Of a stretch of 64,000 bases of DNA, positions 31,538 to 41,320 are shown in pieces; positions within the stretch are counted from its first letter, which is position 1; each line of letters begins with the position of its first letter. The position numbers and the translations under genes are program-made. Source of the stretch: Providencia stuartii (lineage in GTDB: Bacteria > Pseudomonadota > Gammaproteobacteria > Enterobacterales > Enterobacteriaceae); contig UGUC01000002.1 of assembly GCA_900455155.1 (NCBI GenBank), forward strand, positions 1,426,001 through 1,490,000, read 5' to 3'. Below the pieces are notes generated by a model. It saw nothing but the letters and a program-made list of their open reading frames with translations, made no database searches and was not told the DNA's origin.

Positions 31538-31562
31538 TACCTTGCCCTTTTAAGGCAAGGTA
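31538..31562 (+). terminator. Hairpin downstream of pncA
   Basis: TACCTTGCC (31538-31546) pairs with GGCAAGGTA (31554-31562) just past the pncA stop. The T-tract is poor, so it is a candidate terminator only. Confidence 0.5.
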
Positions 31563-31755
31563 TTGGCTAGTCGCTAACACTATTGGTTGTTTGACATAGA
31601 TTGAATAAAAAGCACACGCGAGTACCTCTCCCCCATATCCATGTTTTATCAACGCTGATTGCGCCATTTTCAATCACGGCGACAAGGCACACTGTTCATT
31701 TCGTTTTTCTGTATGCCTAGCGTGTTATTTCGCCTGTCGCTGCCTCTAATTGCGA

Positions 31756-32062
31756 TTATTCGTCTTTATTTTGTGGCTTCAAGGTTGCCAACATTTCCCC
31801 TTGAAACATCGATTTAAGTTCCTGCTTACTTTTCATCGTGATCTGCCCATCCCGTACCAATGGTCATATGTTCAGGATCATGATTATGACGAGACTGCCA
31901 TAACATCACCATCTGTAAGCTATGCTCTTTTTGCTCAGGGGTTAATGCGACACCATCAGGCCATTTTCCTAATTCAACAGCTGTCACCAAACGCTGATAA
32001 ATTTCAGGGGTCATCACTGATAACAGTTGCTCTAATTGCTCTGGCTCTAAATTTACACTCAC
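31756..32062 (-). CDS. yeaC: DUF1315 family protein YeaC (frameshifted here)
   Basis: Small conserved protein of unknown function. It starts MSVNLEPEQLEQLLSVMTPE and carries the family core YQRLVTAVELGKWPDGVALT and MLWQSRHNHDPEHMTIGT. One extra G (CCC at 31851-31853 on the plus strand) breaks the frame. With it removed the protein continues DGQITMKSKQELKSMFQGE and ends at KPQNKDE, 101 aa in total (E. coli 90). It precedes msrB on the opposite side of gapA, as in E. coli. Confidence 0.86.
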
Positions 32063-32177
32063 TTCACAACTCCTTCAAAGAGACCCAGTTAGTAGTTCAT
32101 TTGACATATTATCTATTTCAACTTAGCTGAATCGATATTGCTTAATTTAGTTTTCAGCGTCAGCTAGCTTCAGCACC

Positions 32178-32591
32178 CTATCCACGGGTCTTTTCGCCAG
32201 TTTTCTCATCGATAAAACTTAATGATGCTGAATTAATGCAGTAACGTTGCCCCGTTGGTTGTGGACCATCAGGAAACACATGTCCTAAGTGGGCATTACA
32301 ATTTTGACAACGTACTTCAATCCGATGCATTCCATGGGAGAAATCTTCGATATACTTAATCGCATCTTCAGTCATTGGTTGATAAAAACTCGGCCACCCG
32401 CACCCTGCATCAAATTTAGTGTCTGATAGAAAAAGTGGTGTACCACAACACAGGCATTCATACACCCCATCTTTACGATTATGCAATAACACACCAGTGA
32501 ACGGACGCTCGGTCCCTGCCTGCTGAGTGACATATTGCTGAATATCATTTAGCTCCGAGATATCAATCGGTTGCTTACTTTTATCTGTCAT
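32178..32591 (-). CDS. msrB: Peptide methionine (R)-S-oxide reductase MsrB
   Basis: Repairs R-methionine sulfoxide in proteins. The 137 aa have two zinc CxxC pairs (ECLCCG and RCQNC), the [11 protein letters not shown] substrate motif, and the catalytic Cys in [13 protein letters not shown]. It is a Cys form, not a selenocysteine form. Divergent from gapA as in E. coli. Confidence 0.97.
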   Translation of the reverse strand: MTDKSKQPIDISELNDIQQYVTQQAGTERPFTGVLLHNRKDGVYECLCCGTPLFLSDTKFDAGCGWPSFYQPMTEDAIKYIEDFSHGMHRIEVRCQNCNAHLGHVFPDGPQPTGQRYCINSASLSFIDEKTGEKTRG

Positions 32592-32722
32592 ATCAAACCC
32601 AAATATTGAAATAACTGAGTGGTATTAAGCTAAGAATACCCCCATTTGGTGCAACAAAAAATTAACAACACGTTTTATAAAGATATTCTAAACTAATTAA
32701 CATAGTGCTTTGTGTTTTGATT

Positions 32723-32738
32723 TGTGACGAGTTTCACA
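32723..32738. promoter_or_regulatory. CRP binding site upstream of gapA
   Basis: TGTGACGAGTTTCACA matches TGTGA-N6-TCACA at all ten consensus positions. It lies about 150 bp upstream of the proximal gapA promoter, so a second upstream promoter is likely activated. Confidence 0.78.
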
Positions 32739-32875
32739 TATATCACTGATAGCAGGTTTCATTATCCCGCACAATCCCGATAATACGTGCGGATGTATTT
32801 GCCTCTAAAGTGGCTGACAAGTAAGCAATTAGTGCGAGTTGTTTTGATTTTTTTCAATAATTGACACGATTCCGC

Positions 32876-32904
32876 TTGACGGCTGGCAAGGTTTTGGTAA
32901 CTTT
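32876..32904 (+). promoter_or_regulatory. Proximal gapA promoter
   Basis: -35 TTGACG (32876-32881) and a -10 TAACTT-like element (32898-32903), within TTCCGCTTGACG and AAGGTTTTGGTAACTTTA, which strongly resemble the E. coli gapA P1 sequence as I remember it. Confidence 0.65.
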
Positions 32905-32928
32905 AACTACAACTTAATTCACGAATAA

Positions 32929-33942
<1,014 letters not shown>

Positions 33943-33969
33943 GAGTTATTAGCGTTTTATGGTTAATTT

Positions 33970-33994
33970 GAGCCGCCTTTAGGCGGCTCTTTTG
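33970..33994 (+). terminator. Intrinsic terminator of gapA
   Basis: GAGCCGCCT and AGGCGGCTC form a GC-rich stem with a two-base loop region, followed by TTTT. Confidence 0.9.
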
Positions 33995-34114
33995 CTTTTA
34001 TTCGCTCCTAAATTGTCAGGAGCCCCTCACTTACCTCTTAGAGTGAATGACGGTTTTCCTAAGTTCTGCTAACCTATTTGTATTCACTGTTTCTCTATTC
34101 ACAGGCAAATAATT

Positions 34115-34996
34115 ATGCACGATAAACTCTTTGCTTTACCGGTGATTAAGCAACTTTCAGCCTACATTAGCCAACGCCAATTGGGTGAATTACCCTTAAT
34201 TATTGTTTCGCATCCTAAAGTGCGTGGTGCCGTTAGTATTCAAGGTGCACAATTAATCGATTGGCAACCTTGTGGTCAAAAACCGTGCATCTGGCTAAGC
34301 AGTGAAAGTGCTTTCAAAGCAGGTACAGCCATTCGTGGGGGTATCCCTATTTGCTGGCCTTGGTTTGGCCCCGCGGGTAGCCCAAGTCATGGTTTCGCCC
34401 GCATTTTACCGTGGCAATTTACTGCACATAATGAACATGAAGATGGCGTGATCCTCACCTTCACTCTGACAGATAACGAATATACACGCAAACTATGGCC
34501 ACATGAGTTTACATTGATATTGCGAATGAAACTCGGTGAGACCTGTGAGTTAGAATTAGAAAGCTATGGTGATTTTGAAACCACAGCCGCAATGCACACT
34601 TACCTCAATATTGGTGATATCCAAAAAACCACGGTATACGGTTTAGGTGGCCACTACTTTGATAAAGTCAGTGACCGTGAAGTTTATGAAGATAAGCCGC
34701 TAAAAATTAATAGCCATACCGACAGAATTTACTCTGAGCCAGAGGAATATAGTTTGATCCGTGATGATAGCTGGTCACGAACCATTGAAATACACCATTA
34801 CCATAACTCTGACGTTGTATGTTGGAACCCATGGGCTGAATTGTCATGTAGCATGCAAGATATGCCAAACAATGGCTACAAACAGATGGTTTGTGTTGAA
34901 ACGGCGCGCATTAATCAACCGATGAAAAGTGAAAATCAGCACCCCGCTCGCCTTTCTCTCGTTATGATGACACGCGATAATAAGCCACAAGACTGA
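34115..34996 (+). CDS. yeaD: D-hexose-6-phosphate mutarotase (aldose-1-epimerase-like) YeaD
   Basis: Galactose-mutarotase-like fold enzyme that interconverts anomers of hexose-6-phosphates. The 293 aa show GGIPICWPWFGPAG and SHGFARILPW with the active-site His/Arg, ALHTYLNIG-like AMHTYLNIGDI, and DVVCWNPWAE. It follows gapA as in E. coli but has its own spacing (172 bp). Confidence 0.94.
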   Translation: MHDKLFALPVIKQLSAYISQRQLGELPLIIVSHPKVRGAVSIQGAQLIDWQPCGQKPCIWLSSESAFKAGTAIRGGIPICWPWFGPAGSPSHGFARILPWQFTAHNEHEDGVILTFTLTDNEYTRKLWPHEFTLILRMKLGETCELELESYGDFETTAAMHTYLNIGDIQKTTVYGLGGHYFDKVSDREVYEDKPLKINSHTDRIYSEPEEYSLIRDDSWSRTIEIHHYHNSDVVCWNPWAELSCSMQDMPNNGYKQMVCVETARINQPMKSENQHPARLSLVMMTRDNKPQD

Positions 34997-35009
34997 TAGT
35001 GACCTCCGC

Positions 35010-35039
35010 GATGAGGCGGGCTCTTTTCTCGCCTCATCA
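35010..35039 (+). terminator. Hairpin downstream of yeaD
   Basis: GATGAGGCG (35010-35018) pairs with CGCCTCATC (35031-35039) right after the stop codon. No marked T-run follows. Confidence 0.6.
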
Positions 35040-35191
35040 TGCTGTTACGTCACTAAGGATGGCGCAAGCAGCACTTCTTCATATACCTTTTCTCTCCAAC
35101 GAAATAGTACGTGATATAAAAAACCGTCTACACATTGTAAAGCATCAATAATTAAATTTAAGATAAGTATTGATTTCTATCCCACTAAAAA

Positions 35192-35818
35192 ATGAACTCA
35201 ATGAATAAGTACACCTTGTTATTATTATTGTCTGCCCCTATTGCCGTCTCTGCCAACTACTGTGATGACTTATATAAAAAATATAGTAATAGTTGGATGA
35301 GAGATATGCCAAAACAGGTATGCGAAGATGCGGTTAATGGTGATGCCGAAGCACAATTTAGCGTCGCGTCATGGAACACACGGTATCTAAGGCAACCTGA
35401 AGAAACTTATCGCTGGATAAAGATGTCAGCAGAACAAGGTTGTGCTAAATCACAGTATGTTTTAGGACTGCACTATTATGACGGAAAAGTTGTTGATACA
35501 GATTGGCTTAAAGCGTTTGCTTGGATTAAAAAAGCGGCTGATAATGGGATTCCCGATGCTCAGGCTATGCTTGGTTTCATGTATCAACATGGTCATGCAA
35601 TTGGTCAAAATTATACAATAGCTCTAGAGCTGTATCATAAAGCGGCTGCACAACATAACGAAGATGCCTATCTCTATTTAGGCCGAATGTACGAAAATGG
35701 CATGGGGGTTACCAAAGATTATGCAAAAGCTTATGAGTATTTTGCAAAAGCCAAGATCGCTCACGTCTTATCCTACCTCCCCGATTATCCTTGCGATATT
35801 TATAAAGATCCTGACTAA
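35192..35818 (+). CDS. Exported Sel1-like repeat protein
   Basis: 208 aa with a signal peptide (about 1-21, LLLLLSAPIAVSA) and at least three Sel1-like/TPR-type repeats, visible as AEAQFSVASW, AKSQYVLGLHYYDGK, PDAQAMLGFMYQHGHAI and EDAYLYLGRMYENGMGVTKDYAKAYEYF. Such periplasmic proteins act as protein-protein scaffolds; some are EsiB- or LpnE-like. It replaces the E. coli yeaE position between yeaD and mipA, so it looks lineage-specific. Specific function unknown. Confidence 0.8.
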   Translation: MNSMNKYTLLLLLSAPIAVSANYCDDLYKKYSNSWMRDMPKQVCEDAVNGDAEAQFSVASWNTRYLRQPEETYRWIKMSAEQGCAKSQYVLGLHYYDGKVVDTDWLKAFAWIKKAADNGIPDAQAMLGFMYQHGHAIGQNYTIALELYHKAAAQHNEDAYLYLGRMYENGMGVTKDYAKAYEYFAKAKIAHVLSYLPDYPCDIYKDPD

Positions 35819-35894
35819 AATAGCCATCTACCACCAGCAAATTCGCCATAATCAACCATGTCAGCAACTATTCGTGCCCTGTTCAAATACCAAT

Positions 35895-35936
35895 AAAAAA
35901 TCCCAAAAGCACAAAGCGCATTTTGGGATTTTTTGT
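35895..35936. terminator. Bidirectional terminator between the Sel1 gene and mipA
   Basis: AAAAAATCCCAAAA pairs with TTTTGGGATTTTTT around a GCACAAAGCGCA loop. A- and T-runs on both sides allow use from either convergent gene. Confidence 0.88.
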
Positions 35937-35953
35937 CAAGTCGTGGTTAGCAA

Positions 35954-36706
35954 TTAGAAGGTATAAGTTACCCCACTCCAAACAATTGCAGAAACTGATT
36001 TATTAACCATTGGACTATCTTTCACTTCATTTGGCAGACGGTCAATACGCCCCATTGCAAAGGCACTCCAATTATCATTGAACTTATAGTTACCTGATAA
36101 TTCAACATATGGAGTCCAGCTATCACCCGGACGATAGCGAGCTAAACCACTATTACGCGACTCTTTTGAAGAGACACCATACTCATAGCGGTTTTGATTT
36201 TTGCTATCCCACTTGATACCTACACCTGGAACTAACGACCAATTGTCGCCATAGAAACCATAAAGGTAAGCAACTTCTGCACGCAAACCATTACTGATCC
36301 CTAACATATCCCCCGACGCAACGGTACGGATTGTTCCCCAATCGGCTTTGTGTTTGTACGTCAAGCCCCCCATTACCGTATCGCGGCGACGATCAAGCTC
36401 ACGCATATCACGGTCGTCGTTATCTTTCGGTTTGAAGAATTGAGGGTAATAATAAGCATCAAGCGAAAGTTGATCCTCTTGGTCATTCCACAAGTAGTAA
36501 CCTACTGCTAACGTACGAAAATAGAAGTTTTCACCTTCATAGTTAACAATCGGTACTGGCGTAACATAGTCTTTCGATTTTATACCTTTATAAGGTGTTG
36601 ATTGCGCCAAAACCGAACCCCCTACAGACCAAGTTCCAGCCATAGCTGCGGAGGATAATAAACCTAATGCGACAGCAAGTGATGTTAATTTGATTGTTTT
36701 ACGCAT
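35954..36706 (-). CDS. mipA: MipA/OmpV family outer-membrane protein
   Basis: Outer-membrane beta-barrel scaffold; E. coli MipA links the lytic transglycosylase MltA with PBP1B. From MRKTIKLTSLAVALG at 36706 the 250-aa precursor has a signal peptide cut after SSAAMAG, then barrel strands such as VPIVNYEGENFYFRTLAVGYYLW and WTPYVELSGNY, ending in the outer-membrane signature Phe (VTYTF). Neighbourhood and sequence agree with E. coli mipA. Members are also seen as antibiotic-induced OmpV proteins. Confidence 0.92.
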   Translation of the reverse strand: MRKTIKLTSLAVALGLLSSAAMAGTWSVGGSVLAQSTPYKGIKSKDYVTPVPIVNYEGENFYFRTLAVGYYLWNDQEDQLSLDAYYYPQFFKPKDNDDRDMRELDRRRDTVMGGLTYKHKADWGTIRTVASGDMLGISNGLRAEVAYLYGFYGDNWSLVPGVGIKWDSKNQNRYEYGVSSKESRNSGLARYRPGDSWTPYVELSGNYKFNDNWSAFAMGRIDRLPNEVKDSPMVNKSVSAIVWSGVTYTF

Positions 36707-36842
36707 ATTAACCTGAAATATTAGAAGATTGAACAATAGTGCGCATCATACCTTGATGTGCTCTTTAGCCAAAACACTCCCACGACTGATCACATTTTTA
36801 GTTAAATTTATAACTATGTCTAATACTGTTTACACAATCATT

Positions 36843-37913
36843 CTAATTTTCATATACGACTGGTACTCTTTTCGCCAACGCGCACATCAGTTCATAACCA
36901 ATAGTGCCTGCCGCCTGAGCAACGTCGTCTATCGGTAAGTTTTTACCCCATAGCTCAACGCGATCACCAATCTTAGCAGTTGGGCATTCGCTAACATCTA
37001 TTGTTAGCATATCCATTGAAACAGTTCCTAATAGAGGACAACGCGTTCCATTTAACCAAATGGGGGTGCCTGTTGGCGCATGACGTGGATAGCCATCCGC
37101 ATAACCACAGGCGACCGTGGCTATCTTCATTGGGTAAGGTGCTGTAAATTTACTGCCATAACCAATAGATTCCCCAGCCGCAATCTCATGTGTTGCAATA
37201 ATTTGTGATTGCAATGTCATTGTCGCACGTAAATCTTTATCCGCAATGTCTTGCCAACGACCACTTGGCGATGCGCCATATAAGATCACACCAGAGCGAA
37301 CCCAATCATAATGGGTCTTTGGGTGCCATAACGTCGCCCCTGAATTGGCAATACAGACAGGAAACTGACCATCGATAAACTGTTTAATTATCGCATGAGG
37401 TTTATCTGTGCCTGTCGATAAATCCGAATTCGCAAAATGTGTCATTAAGGTGACCGTCTCTACATTTTCCATTGCAGACAATCTATGCACCACTTGAGCA
37501 TATTCCGGCGGCTCAAAACCTAAGCGATTCATTCCGCTATTTAGTTTGACATACACGGAGATGAGATTTTGAAAGTGCCTATTTTCAATCGCATCCAATT
37601 GCCAATAACTGTGCACCGCCGTAGTCAATTGGTATTGATCTATGACTTTTAAATCATCAGGCTGGAAAAAGCCCTCCAATAACAAAATAGGCCCCTTCCA
37701 ACCTTGTTCACGCAATAAAATGGCTTCATTTAGATCTAAAATCGCGAAGCCATCCGATGCCGCCAGTGCTTTCCACACATGTTTAATACTGTGACCATAA
37801 GCGTCTGCCTTCATGACAGACCATATTTTTGCATGCCCAACGTGCTGACGAACTACGGACAAATTATGAGTAAAATTTTGCAGATGAATTACCGCACTGA
37901 TTGGGCGAGGCAT
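36843..37913 (-). CDS. dadX: Catabolic alanine racemase
   Basis: PLP-dependent racemase converting L-alanine to D-alanine for catabolism by DadA. The 356 aa carry the PLP lysine K35 (WSVMKADAYGH), the NSGMNRLGF motif and GYGSKFTAPY with the second catalytic Tyr. It follows dadA by 47 bp in the same direction, the standard dadAX operon, so the catabolic DadX rather than the biosynthetic Alr is inferred. Confidence 0.95.
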   Translation of the reverse strand: MPRPISAVIHLQNFTHNLSVVRQHVGHAKIWSVMKADAYGHSIKHVWKALAASDGFAILDLNEAILLREQGWKGPILLLEGFFQPDDLKVIDQYQLTTAVHSYWQLDAIENRHFQNLISVYVKLNSGMNRLGFEPPEYAQVVHRLSAMENVETVTLMTHFANSDLSTGTDKPHAIIKQFIDGQFPVCIANSGATLWHPKTHYDWVRSGVILYGASPSGRWQDIADKDLRATMTLQSQIIATHEIAAGESIGYGSKFTAPYPMKIATVACGYADGYPRHAPTGTPIWLNGTRCPLLGTVSMDMLTIDVSECPTAKIGDRVELWGKNLPIDDVAQAAGTIGYELMCALAKRVPVVYEN

Positions 37914-37960
37914 ATCTCTTCCTTCTTTTTATACTATCCGAATATTTTTCAGCCAATTGC

Positions 37961-39265
37961 TCAACGCGCAGGCGATAAATCACCACTATGGGTTAATTTT
38001 GTATTAAAGCCATCAATATATCTAAATACCGATAAATCGTCGGATGCAATGTCAGGCTTATTCCCTGAAATCAGATCAGCTAATAACTTACCTGAACCAC
38101 ATGCCATCGTCCAACCTAGCGTTCCATGCCCCGTATTTAAATATAAATTGCTATAAGCCGTTGGGCCGACTATCGGCGTTCCATCTGGCGTCATAGGCCT
38201 AAGCCCCGTCCAAAACGTCGCTTGAGAAATATCACCGCCACCTTGATAGAGATCTTGTACTACCATCTTCAATGTTTCGCAGCGTTTTTTCAGCACATCC
38301 AAATTAAAGCCAACCACTTCTGCCATGCCCCCAACACGAATGCGGTCATCAAAGCGCGTTACTGCGATCTTATAAGTTTCATCCAAAACTGTTGATGTCG
38401 GTGCGCGCTCAGCATTAATAATTGGCATTGTTAATGAATACCCTTTTAATGGATAAACGGGTATTTTCACTAAATTATGCAGTAATGATGTGGAATATGA
38501 GCCCATCGCAACTACATAGCGATCCGCTTGTAATATTTCACCATCACAACGAATACCACTCACTTTATTGCCATCCGTCAGGATCTGTTCAACATGACGA
38601 CCAAACTGGAATTTAACCCCCACATCTTGGGCCATTTTCGCCAGTTTCTTAGTAAACTGTTGGCAATCACCCGTTTCGTCATTAGGTAAACGTAAGCCCC
38701 CCGTCAATTTATCCTTCACATATTCAAGTGCAGGCTCCGCTTTCGCTAACTCATTGGCGGTCAACAGTTCGTATGGTACGCCTTCTTTCTGTAAGACAGC
38801 GATATCATTGGCGGCATTATCAAACTGCTTTTCGGTCCTAAACAGTTGCAATGTTCCACCTTGGCGGCCTTCATAACTAATCCCTGTATCTGCACGTAAT
38901 TGGCGAATACAATCACGGCTATATTCCGCTATCCGCACCATACGGCTCTTATTCATCGCATAATGTTGAATATCGCAATTTTTAAGCATTTGCCACATCC
39001 AACGTAATTGGAATAATGTGCCGTCAGGCCTGATGGCTAATGGAGCGTGCTTTTCGAACATCCATTTAACCGCTTTTAATGGGATCCCTGGGGCACCCCA
39101 TGGAGTCGCATAGCCCGGGGAAATTTGTCCAGCATTACCCGCACTCGTCTCTTCAGCAACATCCATTTGCCTATCTAATACGGTCACTTCATGCCCTTCT
39201 TGTGCTAAATACCAAGCTGTAGTAACACCGATGACCCCCGCACCTAAGACCAAAACTTTCATCAC
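37961..39265 (-). CDS. dadA: D-amino acid dehydrogenase small subunit
   Basis: FAD flavoprotein oxidising D-alanine to pyruvate at the inner membrane. The 434 aa start [21 protein letters not shown] with the dinucleotide motif, followed by [22 protein letters not shown] and [16 protein letters not shown] and [15 protein letters not shown], all DadA signatures. E. coli DadA is 432 aa. Operon leader of dadAX; in E. coli it is controlled by Lrp and CRP. Confidence 0.96.
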   Translation of the reverse strand: MMKVLVLGAGVIGVTTAWYLAQEGHEVTVLDRQMDVAEETSAGNAGQISPGYATPWGAPGIPLKAVKWMFEKHAPLAIRPDGTLFQLRWMWQMLKNCDIQHYAMNKSRMVRIAEYSRDCIRQLRADTGISYEGRQGGTLQLFRTEKQFDNAANDIAVLQKEGVPYELLTANELAKAEPALEYVKDKLTGGLRLPNDETGDCQQFTKKLAKMAQDVGVKFQFGRHVEQILTDGNKVSGIRCDGEILQADRYVVAMGSYSTSLLHNLVKIPVYPLKGYSLTMPIINAERAPTSTVLDETYKIAVTRFDDRIRVGGMAEVVGFNLDVLKKRCETLKMVVQDLYQGGGDISQATFWTGLRPMTPDGTPIVGPTAYSNLYLNTGHGTLGWTMACGSGKLLADLISGNKPDIASDDLSVFRYIDGFNTKLTHSGDLSPAR

Positions 39266-39934
39266 TCCCCCTGCTGCTTAGCACGAATATTTTCATTAGA
39301 ATAATATTCTAGTATTCATTTTCCAATATGGTTAATTAACACTTTTAACAATTCAGACAATTAATTCAAAAACAGTTACAATTACTTTACACCTCAGATT
39401 TAAATGCTAGTGACCATTTCTAATTGAATAGTTAAAAACAGAATAAAAACAGCCAATTAATAGAAAATTAATTTCGATTGAATTATTTTTTTATACGTTA
39501 ATTTAGAGTTTTATACTATCTTGTTGGTATATTATTTTGATGACCTATTTTTTAATATATGTTATTTCCATGCAATAACATAGAAAATAAATTCACAAAT
39601 TTACTTTAAAATGAATTATAATCTTGTTGATTTTTTTATTTCAGAATTGTAGATAATTTAGTGATTTCAAGCACAAAAACAATTACCCATTTTTATCGCA
39701 AAAATGGTTTTTGCTTTTTTCTCGTATTGGATGAATCAGATTTACAAAGTATAAGCCTTCTGGGTCTCAGTCTGCTGAAAACGCCTCTTTCTCTATCTTA
39801 TTGAATCCACAATGTATAAAACAATATAGAAACGAACGTTAATAAACGTTAATTATTACTATAAATCAAAATGTTACCACATGAAATTAGCTGCTAAAGT
39901 CAGCAATCAATTAATAAAATCTGACGGAGGGAGC
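39266..39934. other. AT-rich region upstream of dadA with an orphan hairpin
   Basis: About 670 bp. It should hold the dadA promoter (minus strand) and that of the small exported protein (plus strand). A terminator-like hairpin sits at 39687-39721 on the plus strand with no gene before it. Confidence 0.5.
39687..39721 (+). terminator. Orphan terminator-like hairpin
   Basis: CCATTTTT (39687-39694) pairs perfectly with AAAAATGG (39700-39707) around ATCGC, followed by TTTTTGCTTTTTTC. Nothing is annotated upstream on this strand, so it could end an untranslated RNA or be chance in AT-rich DNA. Confidence 0.45.
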
Positions 39935-40262
39935 ATGATAAAAAAAACGACCATTTCTTATTTTAATCGTAATGTCCTGTTTAATGACCAATCGCAGTGT
40001 GGCAGATTCAGATTGCATATCATTTAAACATTTTAAAGTGGAGCATGAGGGGAAAGTTTGTTTTAGCATTCGCCCCCTGCTCACTTGCCATACTGAATGT
40101 GAGGCTGTCGAAACAATCCATAGCAAAGTACTATTTCAATGTTATTATCCTGATATAAAGCCACAATCACCCAAAATGATCACTCAAGCAGAAAATATTG
40201 CTCTCAATATTGAATACCCCATATCATGTGCACCCAAAAAAGCGTCAGGCAATATTCAGTAG
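39935..40262 (+). CDS. Small six-cysteine exported protein, unrecognised (frameshifted here)
   Basis: A strong ribosome site (GGAGGGAG, 39926-39933) precedes ATG 39935. The literal frame stops after 30 residues. Removing one A from the A8 run at 39940-39947 joins it to the downstream frame and gives 108 aa. The product starts MIKKRPFLILIVMSC and continues LMTNRSVA, a plausible signal peptide cut after residue 23; a lipoprotein at C15 is less likely. The mature 85 aa hold six Cys (27, 42, 51, 55, 69, 98), enough for three disulfides. No family is recognised. It lies between dadA and fadR and has no E. coli counterpart there. Confidence 0.65.
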
Positions 40263-40300
40263 CTGACCAAGTCACTTGCAATTTCTGGTTTTCTGACAGC

Positions 40301-40335
40301 CAAAAGGCCAGTTGGTTAATAGCACCAAACTGGCT
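40301..40335 (-). terminator. Intrinsic terminator of fadR
   Basis: On the minus strand GCCAGTTTGG (40334-40325) pairs with CCAACTGGC (40315-40307), with one bulge, followed by CTTTTGG. It lies about 50 bp past the fadR stop. Confidence 0.75.
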
Positions 40336-40382
40336 TCAGACATCATACAGTAACGTGAGTTAAATTAGGATGCGCGGAATGG

Positions 40383-41099
40383 TTAGCGCGCATTTGCGAG
40401 GTCGTTAGGCATATTCCCTTGCATACTATGCCAAATCGTACCACTTTCTTTACCGTAATTTCTAACGGATTCCATAATACGATCGTACGCTTGTTCGCGG
40501 CATAAGTTTGACAATTGTTGATAGAAATTGAGCGCAAGGCGTCGTGCTTCCGGGTTAGAGAAATAGTAACGACCAACACGGGTATAAAGCCCTTTTAAGC
40601 CATTAATAATCAAGCCATAAATAGGGTTACCCGACGCGAAAGCCAACCCGCGGAATATATTGTAATCTAAGGCACTAAACGCATCTGCGTTATCTTCGAC
40701 CTTCTCACGCTCAGACAAAACTTCCAATGATTTTTCAGGGTTTTGACGAAAAGCAGTACGGATAAAAATAGCAGCGATATTGGTTCTCACCGCTAGCAAA
40801 TTATCAATCAGTTGTGGCACACGGTCATGATCTAACCTTGCTAAGGTTTCAAGAATATTCAGGCCTGAAGTCTCCCAATAATTGTTCACTTTGGTTGGTT
40901 TGCCATGTTGTATCGTCAACCAACCATCACGCGCTAAACGCTGTAATACTTCACGAAGCGTCGTACGTGTTACACCAATTAACTCCGAGAGTTCCCGTTC
41001 AGCAGGTAAAATCGACCCTGGTGGAAAGCGATTGTTCCAGATGCTCTCAATAATATACTCTTCCGCAAACCCTGCAGGACTTTGAGCTTTTATGACCAT
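40383..41099 (-). CDS. fadR: Fatty acid metabolism regulator FadR
   Basis: GntR-family repressor of fatty acid degradation and activator of fabA/fabB, released by long-chain acyl-CoA. The 238 aa (E. coli 239) show the winged helix-turn-helix ([21 protein letters not shown]) and an all-helical acyl-CoA domain ([22 protein letters not shown]). Divergent from nhaB as in E. coli, with a 221-bp shared promoter region. Confidence 0.97.
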   Translation of the reverse strand: MVIKAQSPAGFAEEYIIESIWNNRFPPGSILPAERELSELIGVTRTTLREVLQRLARDGWLTIQHGKPTKVNNYWETSGLNILETLARLDHDRVPQLIDNLLAVRTNIAAIFIRTAFRQNPEKSLEVLSEREKVEDNADAFSALDYNIFRGLAFASGNPIYGLIINGLKGLYTRVGRYYFSNPEARRLALNFYQQLSNLCREQAYDRIMESVRNYGKESGTIWHSMQGNMPNDLANAR

Positions 41100-41320
41100 A
41101 TTTTTATTATTCCAAACATTTTCAGACGGATTATTATAGAAATCATACCAGATTGTCGTAAATTGAGATAGTTAGACCCCACATAAACAACAAAACCAAT
41201 CATAAACTCCCATATAATGAATATATTATCTATTACTGATCAGACTTAATTTATGTAAAAGATAAGAGTAGTATGTGAATTTACTGTACAATACATCAAG
41301 TAAGAGGAAAACAATTCATA

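Noticed and set aside
31750..32130. 126-codon plus-strand frame over yeaC
   Set aside because: It is antisense to yeaC, whose protein sequence is clearly conserved.
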